From Pseudarthrobacter sp. NamE2 (GTDB lineage Bacteria > Actinomycetota > Actinomycetes > Actinomycetales > Micrococcaceae), in the NCBI RefSeq assembly GCF_005796205.1, contig NZ_VAHN01000008.1:124001-188000 (forward strand): DNA of 64,000 nt. Reading direction: 5' to 3'. How positions within the stretch are numbered: position 1 is the first letter of the stretch; the number at the start of each line of letters is the position of its first letter. Made by a program: the position numbers and the translations under genes. Under the pieces are notes generated by a model. That model did not search any database, had not been told where the DNA came from, and saw only the letters and a list, made by a program, of their open reading frames with translations. This document shows positions 7,106-16,213 of this stretch, one piece after another.

Positions 7106-8119
7106 GTGGCGCCGGTAATTTTCGGTGCGGTGGTCCTGGTGACCGCAGCCTTCGCGTTCCTCAACGGCTTCCGCGACGTTTCCAACGCCGTCGCGCTGGC
7201 AACCCGCACAAGGGCCCTCACACCCAGCATCGCCGTGCTGCTGGCCGCGTTCTTCAACTTCATCGGCGCCCTGCTCAGCGCGGGCCTTGCCGTTGCAGTC
7301 AGCCAGCACTGGATCACGTTGCCTCCGGGTTCCAGCGGCCTGAGCATCCTCATCGCCGGCCTGGTCAGCGCCTGCGCGTGGGGGCTGCTGATGTGGTGGC
7401 GCGGGATGCCCTCATCCTCGACCCATGCCCTGGTGGGCGGCCTGGCAGGTGCCGGCCTGGCGAGCCTCGCCGTGGGCGGCACGGGAGTGGGCGGCGTGGA
7501 CCAGTCCCTGCTGTTCCAGGTGGTCCTGCCGCTGGTGCTGTCCCCGCTCGTGGCCTACAGCTTCGCGTTCTTTTTGGTGTATCCGGCAACGTGGGCAGCC
7601 CGACACACACAGCCCAACGTGGTGAACCAGCGGTTCCGGCGCAGCCAGGCCATCGCGGCGGGCGCGGTGGCGTTCGGCCACGGCCTGCAGGACGGCCAGC
7701 GGGTCAGCGCGGTGCTGCTGCTTGCCCTGCTGGCGGCGGGCTATTCCGACGGCGGGACGATGCCCGTGTGGGTGGCGTTGCTGTCCGCAGTGATGATCAC
7801 CGCGGGAACGCTTTTCGGCGGCTGGCGGATTTCGCACACCATCGGCCACAAGATCACGCGGATAGACCCGCTGCGCGGATCCGTGGCCCAGATCTACAGC
7901 GCCGTGATGCTGTTCGTGGGCGCCATCGCGCTGCACTGGCCGCTGTCCACCACGCACACCGTCACCTCGGCGGTCCTGGGCGCCGGAGAGAACCAGAACT
8001 TCGCGGTGACCCACCGCAAGCTGGTGTTCCGCATCCTCGGCCTGTGGGCCCTGACCCCGGCCGCCACGGCCGCCCTGGCGTTCATCCTGGCGCTTGCCCT
8101 GTCACCGCTGGCCGGCTGA
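7106..8119 (+). CDS. pit: Inorganic phosphate transporter, Pit family
   Basis: A 337-residue integral membrane protein with about ten hydrophobic segments and the two Pit-family repeats: FLNGFRDVSNAVALA near residues 14-28 (in place of the common GxNDxxNA) and PLSTTHTVTSAVLGAGENQN near residue 280. It imports phosphate, probably as a metal-phosphate complex in symport with protons. It starts with GTG immediately after the DUF47 stop. With the high-affinity Pst system nearby on the other strand, the region offers both low- and high-affinity uptake. Confidence 0.9.
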   Translation: MAPVIFGAVVLVTAAFAFLNGFRDVSNAVALATRTRALTPSIAVLLAAFFNFIGALLSAGLAVAVSQHWITLPPGSSGLSILIAGLVSACAWGLLMWWRGMPSSSTHALVGGLAGAGLASLAVGGTGVGGVDQSLLFQVVLPLVLSPLVAYSFAFFLVYPATWAARHTQPNVVNQRFRRSQAIAAGAVAFGHGLQDGQRVSAVLLLALLAAGYSDGGTMPVWVALLSAVMITAGTLFGGWRISHTIGHKITRIDPLRGSVAQIYSAVMLFVGAIALHWPLSTTHTVTSAVLGAGENQNFAVTHRKLVFRILGLWALTPAATAALAFILALALSPLAG

Positions 8120-8298
8120 AGCCTGTGCAAGGGGTTCCGCTCCCCTATACAGCGGACGGCTGGTGACGTAGATTCAAAAGTACGTCCCCCGGCACTGAGG
8201 CCCCGGGACTTGCGCCCGCCGCCGTGTGCAGGCCTTTGGGCGTTCGCCGCTGCAGCCACCGGCGGCCTGGAAGCACATCGCGGAAAAGATCAGGCGTT

Positions 8299-8706
8299 AT
8301 GTCTACCTCGAACTCCCGGCGTCCCTTGCCCCAGCCGCGGCAACTCGGATGCCAAAACTGCGGAACGGAACACCACCTCACCATCCACGCCATCACCGCA
8401 ATGGGCGCGGCGGGCGGCGACCTGGTGACGGTGTCCTACACCTGCAACGACTGCAGCCTGTTCCAGGAGCACCTCGCCTACGCGGCAGACGTCGCTGCGG
8501 CCCTGCACCAGGTGCGGTGGATGGCCAAGGTCATTATGTTCGGCGACGATTACATCCATTGCGGCTTCCCCATGGAGGAAGCGGAGTTCGAAATCGAGCG
8601 GCTCTGCTACCGCAACAGCAGCAGCGGAAGCGGGCTCAGCGCCGTCTGCCTGCCTACGAGGGTCCTGCGCTGCCGCTGCGGCTTCCAGCTCGAAGTTCCG
8701 GAATAG
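8299..8706 (+). CDS. Zinc-ribbon protein of unknown function
   Basis: The 135-residue protein starts at the ATG at 8299 (MSTSNSRR). It has an N-terminal CxxC (LGCQNCGTEHH), a second pair in YTCNDCSLF, and a C-terminal CRCGF motif in a 45-residue tail, which together could hold one or two zinc ions. No family function is known to me. It lies between pit and pstB and converges on pstB. Confidence 0.65.
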   Translation: MSTSNSRRPLPQPRQLGCQNCGTEHHLTIHAITAMGAAGGDLVTVSYTCNDCSLFQEHLAYAADVAAALHQVRWMAKVIMFGDDYIHCGFPMEEAEFEIERLCYRNSSSGSGLSAVCLPTRVLRCRCGFQLEVPE

Positions 8707-8747
8707 GCCCGCCCGGGAACGCCTGCAGCGCTGCCGGAAGGGCCTAT
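8703..8747. terminator. Bidirectional hairpin between convergent genes
   Basis: The arms ATAGGCCC (8703-8710) and GGGCCTAT (8740-8747) flank a 29-base GC-rich insert with its own small hairpins. It lies between the ends of the zinc-ribbon gene and pstB, so it can serve both strands. Confidence 0.4.
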
Positions 8748-8758
8748 CGGAAGGCGAT

Positions 8759-9538
8759 TTACCCGAAGCGGCCGGAGACGTAATCCTCGGTGGCCTTCTG
8801 GGCGGGGTTGCTGAACATGGTGTGGGTGTCACCGAACTCGATCAGCTTGCCCGGCTTGCCTGTGCCGGCGATGTTGAAGAACGCGGTTTTGTCCGAGACG
8901 CGTGCCGCCTGCTGCATGTTGTGGGTCACGATCACCACGGTGTACTGGTCCTTGAGCTCGTTGATGAGGTCCTCAATGGCCAGCGTGGAGATGGGGTCCA
9001 GTGCGGAGCAGGGCTCGTCCATCAGGATCACCTGCGGTTCCACGGCGATGGCGCGGGCGATGCAGAGGCGCTGCTGCTGGCCGCCGGAAAGCCCCGAACC
9101 GGGCTTGTCCAGGCGGTCCTTGACCTCGTTCCACAGGTTGGCGCCCTTCAGCGAGCGCTCAACGAGGACATCAGCCTCGCCCTTGGAAATCTTCTTGTTG
9201 TTCAGCTTGACGCCGGCCAGCACGTTGTCGCGGATGGACATGGTGGGGAACGGGTTGGGCCGTTGGAACACCATGCCGATCTGCGAACGCACGGTCACCG
9301 GGTCCACGCCGGCGCCGTACAGGTTGTCGCCGTCGAGCAGGACCTCGCCTTCCACGCGGGCGCCGGGCAGGACCTCGTGCATGCGGTTTAGGGTGCGCAG
9401 GAAGGTTGACTTTCCGCAGCCGGAGGGGCCGATGAATGCGGTGACGGACTTGGCCTCGATGTTGATGGTGACGTCCTCCACGGCGAGGAAGTCGCCGTAG
9501 TACACGTTCAGGTCCTTGACGTCGATGCGCTTAGACAT
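8759..9538 (-). CDS. pstB: Phosphate ABC transporter ATP-binding protein PstB
   Basis: The 259-residue ATPase of the high-affinity phosphate importer. It shows Walker [10 protein letters not shown] (about 37-45), ABC signature [14 protein letters not shown] (about 149-162), Walker [14 protein letters not shown] and the switch His in [15 protein letters not shown]. It drives the PstC/PstA channel from the cytoplasmic side. It is the last gene of pstSCAB, 70 bases after pstA, and length and motifs are standard. Confidence 0.97.
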   Translation of the reverse strand: MSKRIDVKDLNVYYGDFLAVEDVTINIEAKSVTAFIGPSGCGKSTFLRTLNRMHEVLPGARVEGEVLLDGDNLYGAGVDPVTVRSQIGMVFQRPNPFPTMSIRDNVLAGVKLNNKKISKGEADVLVERSLKGANLWNEVKDRLDKPGSGLSGGQQQRLCIARAIAVEPQVILMDEPCSALDPISTLAIEDLINELKDQYTVVIVTHNMQQAARVSDKTAFFNIAGTGKPGKLIEFGDTHTMFSNPAQKATEDYVSGRFG

Positions 9539-9608
9539 GGTGTTCCTTCACTTACTGGGTATGAATTGAGTCTAGGTTCCCGCCCGGAAGGGCGGTAGCA
9601 GTAACTTG

Positions 9609-10721
9609 TCAGCGGCCGGTCTTGGGAGCGAAGACGCGGGCGATGAGGCGTGCCGCAAGGTTGAGGACCATCACCAGGATGATCAGCACCAGCGCCGCTC
9701 CCCAGGCGCGCTGGTTGGACGGATCCGGGTTGGCCGGCGAGGTGGGGTTCAGGATCTGGGTGTAGATGAACGTGGGCAGGGACGCCATCCAGCCGCTGAA
9801 GACATTCGAGTTGATGCTCGTGGCGAACCCGGCCGTGACCAGGATGGGCGCGGTTTCGCCGATGACGCGGGCGATGGCCAAGGTGACGCCGGACGCGATG
9901 CCGGAGATCGCCGTCGGGATCACCACCTTGACGATGGTCCGCCACTTGCGGACGCCGAGGGCGTAGGAGGCCTCGCGCAGCTCGTTGGGAACAATTTTCA
10001 GCATTTCCTCGCTGGAGCGGACCACCACGGGAATCATCAGCACCGACAGGGCGACGGCGGCCACCGCACCGGTCTTGGTGCCGGGCCCGACGACGGCGAA
10101 GAAGAAGGCGGCGGCGAAGAGGCCGGCCACGATGGACGGAATACCCGTCATGACATCCACGAAGAACGTGATGGCCCGGGCCAGGCGGCCGTCGTTGCCG
10201 TACTCAACCAGGTAGATGGCGGTGAGCAGGCCCACCGGGACGGAGATGAGGGTAGCAAGCAGGGTGATCTGCACCGTGCCCAGGAGTGCGTGGTAGATGC
10301 CGCCCAGCACGGGGGCACCTTCCTCCACAGCCCGGTTGTCGTACACGCCGGTGACGCCGTTCATGGAGGTGCTGAGGAACCCGGGGGCCAGGAGTCCGGG
10401 AACACCGTTGACCAGGACGGTCCAGATCACGGAGACAAGCGGCAGCAGGGCGACCAGGAAGGACCCCACCACCAGGCACGTTGCCAGCTTGTCCTTTGCC
10501 TTGCGGGACCCTTCCGACGCCGCGCTCCAGGACACCAGTCCGATGGCGAACAGCAGCGCTGAGACGATGCCCCAGCCGAAGGCGTTGAAGCCCACCAGGG
10601 CCATGATGGCGGCACCGATGATGAGCGCGGCGGCGAGGACGACGTACGGGGCGTACTTGGGCAGCTGCCCCTTGGTCAGGGCCGAGCGCTTGCTGCGCAC
10701 CGGGGTAAGCGTGGAGGTCAT
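9609..10721 (-). CDS. pstA: Phosphate ABC transporter permease PstA
   Basis: A 370-residue permease with about eight hydrophobic segments: two close together near the N-terminus, a third pair around residues 75-110, and the core BPD domain with the EAA-loop sequence ELREASYALGVRKWRTIVKV, which contacts PstB. The N-terminus is longer than in enterobacterial PstA, as is usual in actinobacteria. It abuts pstC with no gap, indicating translational coupling. Confidence 0.95.
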   Translation of the reverse strand: MTSTLTPVRSKRSALTKGQLPKYAPYVVLAAALIIGAAIMALVGFNAFGWGIVSALLFAIGLVSWSAASEGSRKAKDKLATCLVVGSFLVALLPLVSVIWTVLVNGVPGLLAPGFLSTSMNGVTGVYDNRAVEEGAPVLGGIYHALLGTVQITLLATLISVPVGLLTAIYLVEYGNDGRLARAITFFVDVMTGIPSIVAGLFAAAFFFAVVGPGTKTGAVAAVALSVLMIPVVVRSSEEMLKIVPNELREASYALGVRKWRTIVKVVIPTAISGIASGVTLAIARVIGETAPILVTAGFATSINSNVFSGWMASLPTFIYTQILNPTSPANPDPSNQRAWGAALVLIILVMVLNLAARLIARVFAPKTGR

Positions 10722-11654
10722 TTAGTTGGCTCCCGAGAATTCTTTGTGCCGGCTGATGATCCAGCGCGCGATCATGTTCACGGCCAGGGTGATGATGAAC
10801 AGGACCAGGCCTGCGGCGATCAGTGTGCTGACCTTGAGTCCGCTTGCTTCCGGGAAATTGAGCGCGATTTCCGCCGCGATGGTCTGGTTGCCGGACTGGA
10901 TCAGGCTCGCGGTGAGGGCGCCGGAGGAAAGCACCAGGGCGACTGCCATGGTTTCACCCAGTGCGCGGCCCAGGCCCAGCATGACGGCGCTGATGATTCC
11001 CGGCCGGGCGAAGGGCAGGACCGACATCTTGATCATTTCCCAGCGGGTGGCACCCAGCGCGAGGGCTGCTTCCTCGTGCAGTTTGGGAGTCTGCAGGAAG
11101 ATTTCGCGGGACAGCGAGGTGATGATGGGCAGGACCATCACCGAGAGGACAATGCCGGCGGTGAGGATGGTCTTGCCGGTGGCGGAGGCCGGGCCCTGGA
11201 AGATGGGCAGCCAGCCCATGTTGGCGGCCAGCCAGTTGTAGGCCGGAGAGATTTCCTTGGCAAGGAAGGCCGCTCCCCACGCGCCGTAGATCACGGACGG
11301 GATGGCGGCGAGCAGGTCCACCACGTAGCCAAGGCCGGAGGCCAGCCCGCGGGGCGCGAAGTGTGAAATGAAGAGGGCAACGCCGATGGCGATGGGCGTT
11401 GCGATGACCAGGGCGATCACTGCGGCGATGAGGGTGCCGATGACGATGGGCCAGATGTAGGCGAAAAAGCCTTCACCGCCCTGGATTTCTGCGGACGGGG
11501 CGGTCAGCGCAGGGATGGCCTGGACCACCAGGAAGAGCGCGACGCCGAACAGGACGGCGAGGATGAGGCAGCCGGCGGCGAGCGCGGCACCGGAAAAGAC
11601 TTTGTCACCGGCTCGGCCGGCGCCCTGGGTGGTGGTCAGGGAGGTGGCGGTCAT
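10722..11654 (-). CDS. pstC: Phosphate ABC transporter permease PstC
   Basis: The 310-residue partner permease of PstA, with six transmembrane segments and the EAA loop HEEAALALGATRWEMIKMSV. It forms the phosphate channel in the membrane with PstA. It follows pstS after a 109-base gap that contains a long hairpin, a usual way to make much more binding protein than permease. Confidence 0.95.
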   Translation of the reverse strand: MTATSLTTTQGAGRAGDKVFSGAALAAGCLILAVLFGVALFLVVQAIPALTAPSAEIQGGEGFFAYIWPIVIGTLIAAVIALVIATPIAIGVALFISHFAPRGLASGLGYVVDLLAAIPSVIYGAWGAAFLAKEISPAYNWLAANMGWLPIFQGPASATGKTILTAGIVLSVMVLPIITSLSREIFLQTPKLHEEAALALGATRWEMIKMSVLPFARPGIISAVMLGLGRALGETMAVALVLSSGALTASLIQSGNQTIAAEIALNFPEASGLKVSTLIAAGLVLFIITLAVNMIARWIISRHKEFSGAN

Positions 11655-11704
11655 TCGACGGCCCTTCGATCGTTTACTGACACTGAAAATATATGGTGCT
11701 TCTC

Positions 11705-11752
11705 AAACCGAAGTTCCCCGCACTGCCTTTCGGCAGGCGGGGAACCCGGTTT
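11705..11752 (-). terminator. Intercistronic hairpin between pstS and pstC
   Basis: A long stem: AAACCG/CGGTTT, then GTTCCCCGC/GCGGGGAAC, then CTGCC-TTTC-GGCAG with a single bulged A. It begins just after the pstS stop codon. There is no T-run, so it is more likely an mRNA-stabilising or partial-termination element than a full stop, leaving pstCAB at a lower level than pstS. Confidence 0.6.
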
Positions 11753-11763
11753 TGGACAGTTTA

Positions 11764-12885
11764 TTAGGACTTGACCTTGATGGACTCGATGGCCGCGGTT
11801 GCCTTCTCGGCCAGGGCGGAGGACAGCGGTGCGGACTTGGCGGAATCCGCGGCAGTCTGCTGGCCTTCCTCGGACACTACGTAGTTCTCGAAGGCCTTGA
11901 CCAGGTCGACGGTCTCCTGGCTGTCGTAGGCGCTGCAGACCACGTGGTAGGAAACGAGGACAACCGGGTAGGCGCCCGACTCAGTGGTCTTGCGGTCCAG
12001 CTTGATGGCGACGTCGTTGGTGGAGCGGCCCTCGACCGGGGATCCTGCTTCCACGGCCTTGGCGGCAGCCTCGGCGGAAATCTCAACGAATTCCTCGCCC
12101 ACCTTGATGGAGGCGGTGCCCAGGGCGCCGCCAACGGCGGAGTCGTCAGCGTAGGTCACTGCACCCGGGGTGTCGGTGACGGTCTTGACGACGCCGGAGG
12201 TGCCCTTGGCGTTCTCGCCCTGCAGGGTTGCGGGCCAGACACCGGAGGCCTTGTCCGTCCAGACCTCGGGAGCGGCGGCGGACAGGTACTCGGTGAAGTT
12301 GGTGGTGGTGCCGGAATCGTCGGAGCGGTTGACCGGGGTGACCTTCAGGTCGGGAAGGGTGACGCCCTCGTTCAGGGCAGCGATGGCGGGATCGTTCCAG
12401 GTGGCGATTTCGCCGCGGAAGATCTTGGCCACGGCGGCTGCGTCCAGCTTCAGCTCTTCAATGCCGGGGAGGTTGAAGGCAACGGCGATCGGCGAGATGT
12501 ACACCGGGATGTTAATGGCGCCGTCTGGACCGCAGACAGCCTTGGAGGCTTCCAGCTCGTCGTCCTTCAGGTAGGCGTCCGAGCCGGCGAACTGTGCGGA
12601 GCCGTCGATGAGCGCCTTTCGGCCGGCACCGGAGCCGTCCGGGGAGTACTGCACGGTGGCGCCCTGGTTCGCGGAGGCGAAGCCGGCCTTCCAGGCGTCC
12701 ATGGCCGCACCGGTGGAGGATGCGCCGATGCCGGTGAGGGTACCGGTGACCTTGGGACCGGACGAACCCTGTTCGCCTCCAGGGGTGGTGCCGGTGGCGT
12801 TGTCCGAACCGCAGGCTGTGAGCGCGAGTGCGCCGGCTGCGATAACAGCGATAGCCGCGTGGCGGCCGAAGCGGGATGCCTTCAC
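11764..12885 (-). CDS. pstS: Phosphate-binding lipoprotein PstS
   Basis: The 373-residue substrate-binding protein of the Pst importer. The N-terminus is a lipoprotein signal (AALALTACGSDN; the Cys is the lipidation site), followed by a Gly/Ser/Thr-rich linker and the PBP domain with TLTGIGASSTGAAMDAWKAG near residue 50 and SDDSGTTTNFTEYLS near residue 190, the phosphate-binding loop. It is anchored outside the membrane and feeds PstCAB. It is the first gene of the operon, with a PHO-box-like array about 100 bases upstream. Confidence 0.97.
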   Translation of the reverse strand: MKASRFGRHAAIAVIAAGALALTACGSDNATGTTPGGEQGSSGPKVTGTLTGIGASSTGAAMDAWKAGFASANQGATVQYSPDGSGAGRKALIDGSAQFAGSDAYLKDDELEASKAVCGPDGAINIPVYISPIAVAFNLPGIEELKLDAAAVAKIFRGEIATWNDPAIAALNEGVTLPDLKVTPVNRSDDSGTTTNFTEYLSAAAPEVWTDKASGVWPATLQGENAKGTSGVVKTVTDTPGAVTYADDSAVGGALGTASIKVGEEFVEISAEAAAKAVEAGSPVEGRSTNDVAIKLDRKTTESGAYPVVLVSYHVVCSAYDSQETVDLVKAFENYVVSEEGQQTAADSAKSAPLSSALAEKATAAIESIKVKS

Positions 12886-12985
12886 TACGTGTACCCCTTC
12901 CAGGGTTATTCAGTGCGGGGCAGGGAACGGAAAACCCTGCTGCGCGATGCGTACTTTTGTACCTTCATCGAAGTTAGGGGCCACA

Positions 12986-13025
12986 GGTAACGGGATGGTC
13001 CGTCCAAGATGAACGGAGGATTAAC
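12986..13025 (-). promoter_or_regulatory. PHO-box-like array upstream of pstS
   Basis: On the minus strand four heptamers follow each other at exactly 11-bp spacing: GTTAATC, GTTCATC, ACGGACC and CGTTACC, each separated by 4 bases. Streptomyces PHO boxes are built of 11-bp units with consensus GTTCACC, so this is a probable PhoP-binding region that switches pstSCAB on at low phosphate. Confidence 0.65.
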
Positions 13026-13138
13026 GACAGCGTGAATTTGGCTTACAAATGCCGGGTCACCATTGCGCAGATCACATCTCCAGTCGTAGTGCATCCCGAC
13101 CGGGATTGACAGTGCTGGCAACACATAAACTGAACGGC

Positions 13139-14266
13139 ATGGCTCCCGCAGCAGGACTATCAGCAGGCAGGCGATTCCTGCGCAGCCGTATCCGGACCGG
13201 CCTGATCCGCAGCCGGAACTCGATGTTTCCCGCGGTCCAGATGACAGTCTGTGCGGTGGGGGCCTACGCCTTCGCCGAGTACGTGCTGGGGCACTCGGGC
13301 CCGCTGTTCGCCGCCACGTCCTCCCTGATTGCCCTCGGCTTCTCGCGCGAGCCGCGCCTGCGGCGTGTGCTGGAAGTGGGGCTCGGCTGCACCATCGGCA
13401 TCGCGGTAGGTGATCTGCTCCTGCACTGGCTGGGCGGCGGAATCTGGCAGGCCGCCGTCGTGCTTCTTTTCTCCATCCTGCTTGCCCGCTTCCTGGACAG
13501 CGGCAATATCTTCACCACGCAGCTGGCCCTCCAGTCGCTGCTCGTGGTGCTGCTGCCTGCGCCGACCGGCGGGCCTTTCACCCGGAGCATCGACGCCGTG
13601 GTCGGCGGGCTGTTCGCACTGCTCGTCACCATCCTGGCGCCCAAGGATCCGCGCCGCGAACCCCGCAAGGACGTCCAGAAGCTGCTGCACGAGCTGGCCG
13701 AAGTGCTGCGCGAATGCGCTGAGGCGCTGGCCGGCAGCGATTCGACGAGGGCCTGGCACGCGCTGGTCCGGGGCCGCAACTGCCAGTCACTTGTGGACGG
13801 CATGCGGCATTCCCTGCGGGCCTCGGGCGAGGTGGCCCGCCTGGCCCCCGCCTACCGGCGGCACCGGGAAGAGCTGGACCGGTTGCAGGTGTCGCTTGAC
13901 TTTATCGACCTTGCGCTGCGCAACAGCCGGGTGTTCGCGCGCCGCCTCACCAGTGCCATCAACCATGCGGCGCTCTCCGACGAGGCCACTGAGAACATTG
14001 CCGAGGTGCTGCAGGAGACCGCTGCCGCGGTTGACGAGTTGTCCCTGGGTCTCGCAGAGACGCACGACGGCGTCCGGCGCGCCCACCTGCGCACCGCACG
14101 GAACGACCTGAGTGAGATCGCCCTGCGGCTGCATCCAAAACTGCTCGGGGTGCAGCGGCTCGAAGGCGAGACGGTGGTGATGCTGTTCCGGCCGCTTATG
14201 GTGGACCTGCTGGAAGCCACCGGGATGGACGCGCGCGAGGCCCGGGACGTGCTCCCGGCGCTTTAG
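13139..14266 (+). CDS. FUSC-family inner membrane protein
   Basis: About 375 residues from the ATG at 13139. The N-terminal half has six hydrophobic segments (MFPAVQMTVCAVGAYAFAEY to GGLFALLVTILAP), and the C-terminal half is a cytoplasmic helical domain with a coiled-coil look. This is the layout of FUSC/aromatic-acid-exporter-like proteins, which include half-size subunits that must dimerise. The substrate is unknown. It is divergent from pstS and has no obvious operon partner; the next gene, radA, starts about 65 bases later. Confidence 0.75.
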   Translation: MAPAAGLSAGRRFLRSRIRTGLIRSRNSMFPAVQMTVCAVGAYAFAEYVLGHSGPLFAATSSLIALGFSREPRLRRVLEVGLGCTIGIAVGDLLLHWLGGGIWQAAVVLLFSILLARFLDSGNIFTTQLALQSLLVVLLPAPTGGPFTRSIDAVVGGLFALLVTILAPKDPRREPRKDVQKLLHELAEVLRECAEALAGSDSTRAWHALVRGRNCQSLVDGMRHSLRASGEVARLAPAYRRHREELDRLQVSLDFIDLALRNSRVFARRLTSAINHAALSDEATENIAEVLQETAAAVDELSLGLAETHDGVRRAHLRTARNDLSEIALRLHPKLLGVQRLEGETVVMLFRPLMVDLLEATGMDAREARDVLPAL

Positions 14267-14331
14267 CCCGCGGCCGTGGATCGAAAACCCCTGCGGGGGA
14301 ATTGTCATGGCCCACCGCTAGGGTTGGACGC

Positions 14332-15705
14332 ATGGCATCAAAGACTTCCCGGGCTTCCAAGGCGCCCGCATACAAGTGCGTCGAATGCGGCTGGATCACG
14401 GTCAAGTGGGTGGGCCGCTGCGGCGAGTGCCAGGCGTGGGGCACGGTGGAGGAAACCGGCACCGCGGTGGCACGGACGACGCCGGCAGCTACGGTTGCTG
14501 AGCCGGCGCGCCCGATTGCCGAGGTGGATGCAACCACCGCGGCTTTCCTGCCCACGGGCGTTGATGAGCTGGACCGGGTGCTGGGCGGCGGCCTGGTCCC
14601 GGGTGCAGTCATCCTGCTGGCCGGTGAGCCGGGTGTCGGCAAATCCACGCTCCTGTTGGACGTTGCCGCCAAATTTGCCCGGACCGCGCAGGACGTCCTG
14701 TATGTAACCGGTGAGGAGTCAGCGGCCCAGGTGAAGCTGCGCGCCGAACGGATTGACGCCGTCGCCGAATCCCTCTACCTGTCGGCCGAAACGGACCTCG
14801 GCCAGGCACTGGGGCAGGTGGAAAAGATTGAACCGCGGCTCCTGATCGTGGACTCGGTGCAGACACTCAGCAGCGCGGACGTGGACGGCAGCGCCGGTGG
14901 CGTTTCCCAGGTCCGGGAGGTGGCTGCGTCCATTATCGCCGCGGCCAAGCGCCGTAACATGACCACGCTGCTGGTAGGCCACGTAACCAAGGACGGTTCC
15001 ATCGCCGGTCCGCGGCTCCTGGAGCACCTGGTGGATGTGGTGTGCCAGTTCGAGGGTGAACGCCATTCGCGGCTGCGGCTGCTCCGTGCGGTAAAGAACC
15101 GCTACGGGCCCACGGATGACGTGGGCTGCTTCGACCTGAACGAGAACGGCATCGAGGGCCTGGCCGATCCCAGCGGACTGTTTGTCAGCCGGACCAAGGA
15201 TCCCGTCTCCGGCACCTGCATCACGGTGACTATGGAAGGCAGGCGGCCGCTCCTGGCGGAAGTCCAGTCGCTGCTCGCCGAAAGCCCCAACTCGCAGCCC
15301 CGGCGCGCCACCAGCGGCCTGGACAGCTCCCGGGTGTCCATGCTGCTGGCCGTCCTGCAGCAACGCGCCGGAACCCTGCTGCACAAGGATGACTCCTACG
15401 TGGCAACTGTGGGCGGCGTGAAACTCAGCGAACCAGCCACTGACCTTGCTGTTGCCCTGGCGGTCGCCTCGGCCAAGGCACGCAAGCCGCTGCCCGTCCG
15501 CCTGATAGCCTTCGGCGAAGTGGGGCTCGCCGGGGAGGTCCGGCCCGTGCCCGGCATCAACCAGCGCATCCAGGAAGCCCACCGGCTCGGGTTTACACAC
15601 GCAGTGGTTCCGGCCAGCCACACAGGTCCCGGCCCTGTTCCCGCGGGCTTCTCCGTGCGTGAAGTGGAGCACCTGACGGAGGCGCTGAGTCTACTGATCG
15701 GATAG
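14332..15705 (+). CDS. radA: DNA repair protein RadA (Sms)
   Basis: The 457-residue RecA-like ATPase helps branch migration and processing of recombination intermediates. The N-terminal zinc finger uses Cys 16, 19, 30 and 33 (CVECGW..CGEC). Walker A is GEPGVGKS (about 99-106), the RadA-specific motif is VKNRYGPTDDVGCF, and the C-terminal Lon-protease-like domain includes the conserved FGEVGLAGEVRPV. The start is the ATG at 14332 (MASKTSRA). All domains are present and the length is normal. Confidence 0.97.
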   Translation: MASKTSRASKAPAYKCVECGWITVKWVGRCGECQAWGTVEETGTAVARTTPAATVAEPARPIAEVDATTAAFLPTGVDELDRVLGGGLVPGAVILLAGEPGVGKSTLLLDVAAKFARTAQDVLYVTGEESAAQVKLRAERIDAVAESLYLSAETDLGQALGQVEKIEPRLLIVDSVQTLSSADVDGSAGGVSQVREVAASIIAAAKRRNMTTLLVGHVTKDGSIAGPRLLEHLVDVVCQFEGERHSRLRLLRAVKNRYGPTDDVGCFDLNENGIEGLADPSGLFVSRTKDPVSGTCITVTMEGRRPLLAEVQSLLAESPNSQPRRATSGLDSSRVSMLLAVLQQRAGTLLHKDDSYVATVGGVKLSEPATDLAVALAVASAKARKPLPVRLIAFGEVGLAGEVRPVPGINQRIQEAHRLGFTHAVVPASHTGPGPVPAGFSVREVEHLTEALSLLIG

Positions 15706-15721
15706 CCGCCCTCCCGGCAGA

Positions 15722-15787
15722 GAGTTTTTGTGCAGATATGAGGACTTCAGCGCCGGCCCTTTGCCCTGCATATCTGGACAAAAACTC
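15722..15787. repeat. Palindromic repeat element, copy 1
   Basis: A 66-base element whose ends form a 19-bp stem (GAGTTTTTGTGCAGATATG against CATATCTGGACAAAAACTC, one mismatch) around a GC-rich loop. A second copy with the same arms lies at 52439-52501. Both copies sit between the 3' ends of convergent genes, here radA and the gene at 15793, so the element may also act as a two-way terminator. Confidence 0.8.
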
Positions 15788-15792
15788 CGGAG

Positions 15793-16062
15793 TCAGGGGT
15801 GCTGGGCGAGCTGCTCGGGGTCGTCCCGGTGGGCACCGAAAAGCCACCCGGATACGTCGCTGCGCAGCGCCAGCAGCGGCCCGCCGGTGGCGCTGACGTT
15901 TCCGGTGGGCACGTAATATCCGCGGCCGGAACCGGGTCCGCCGGCCGCCCGGTCCAGCGCATCCTGGAGATGGCGCGGCAGGTGGCCCTGGGGCCCAAGG
16001 CTGCGAAGTTCCTCAAGTTCTTCCGGCGTGAGCCGTCCCAAAACCTCAGCAATATTGGCCAT
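15793..16062 (-). CDS. Small protein of unknown function
   Basis: The 89-residue protein has an N-terminal helix NIAEVLGRLTPEELEELRSL followed by a Gly-rich middle (AAGGPGSGRGYYVPTGNVSA) and a C-terminus ending in DDPEQLAQHP. It has no signal peptide and no motif I can assign. It converges on radA across the palindromic repeat. Confidence 0.5.
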   Translation of the reverse strand: MANIAEVLGRLTPEELEELRSLGPQGHLPRHLQDALDRAAGGPGSGRGYYVPTGNVSATGGPLLALRSDVSGWLFGAHRDDPEQLAQHP

Positions 16063-16213
16063 GACGGGTCCCTTCAGCAGACTGCTTGAAGGAATAACCT
16101 AAAGCAGTGCCGTGAACTCCGGGTTAACACCGGAAGGCGGTTTTGCGCCTGTTCGAGGGCAGTGCGCGGAGTTTTGCAGGCTGGGCCAAAGACGGCAGTG
16201 AGGTGGAGAACAG

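Noticed and set aside
9606..10562. A 318-codon open frame opposite pstA
   Set aside because: Composition is Gly/Asp/His-rich antisense of a membrane protein, and pstA is complete on the other strand.
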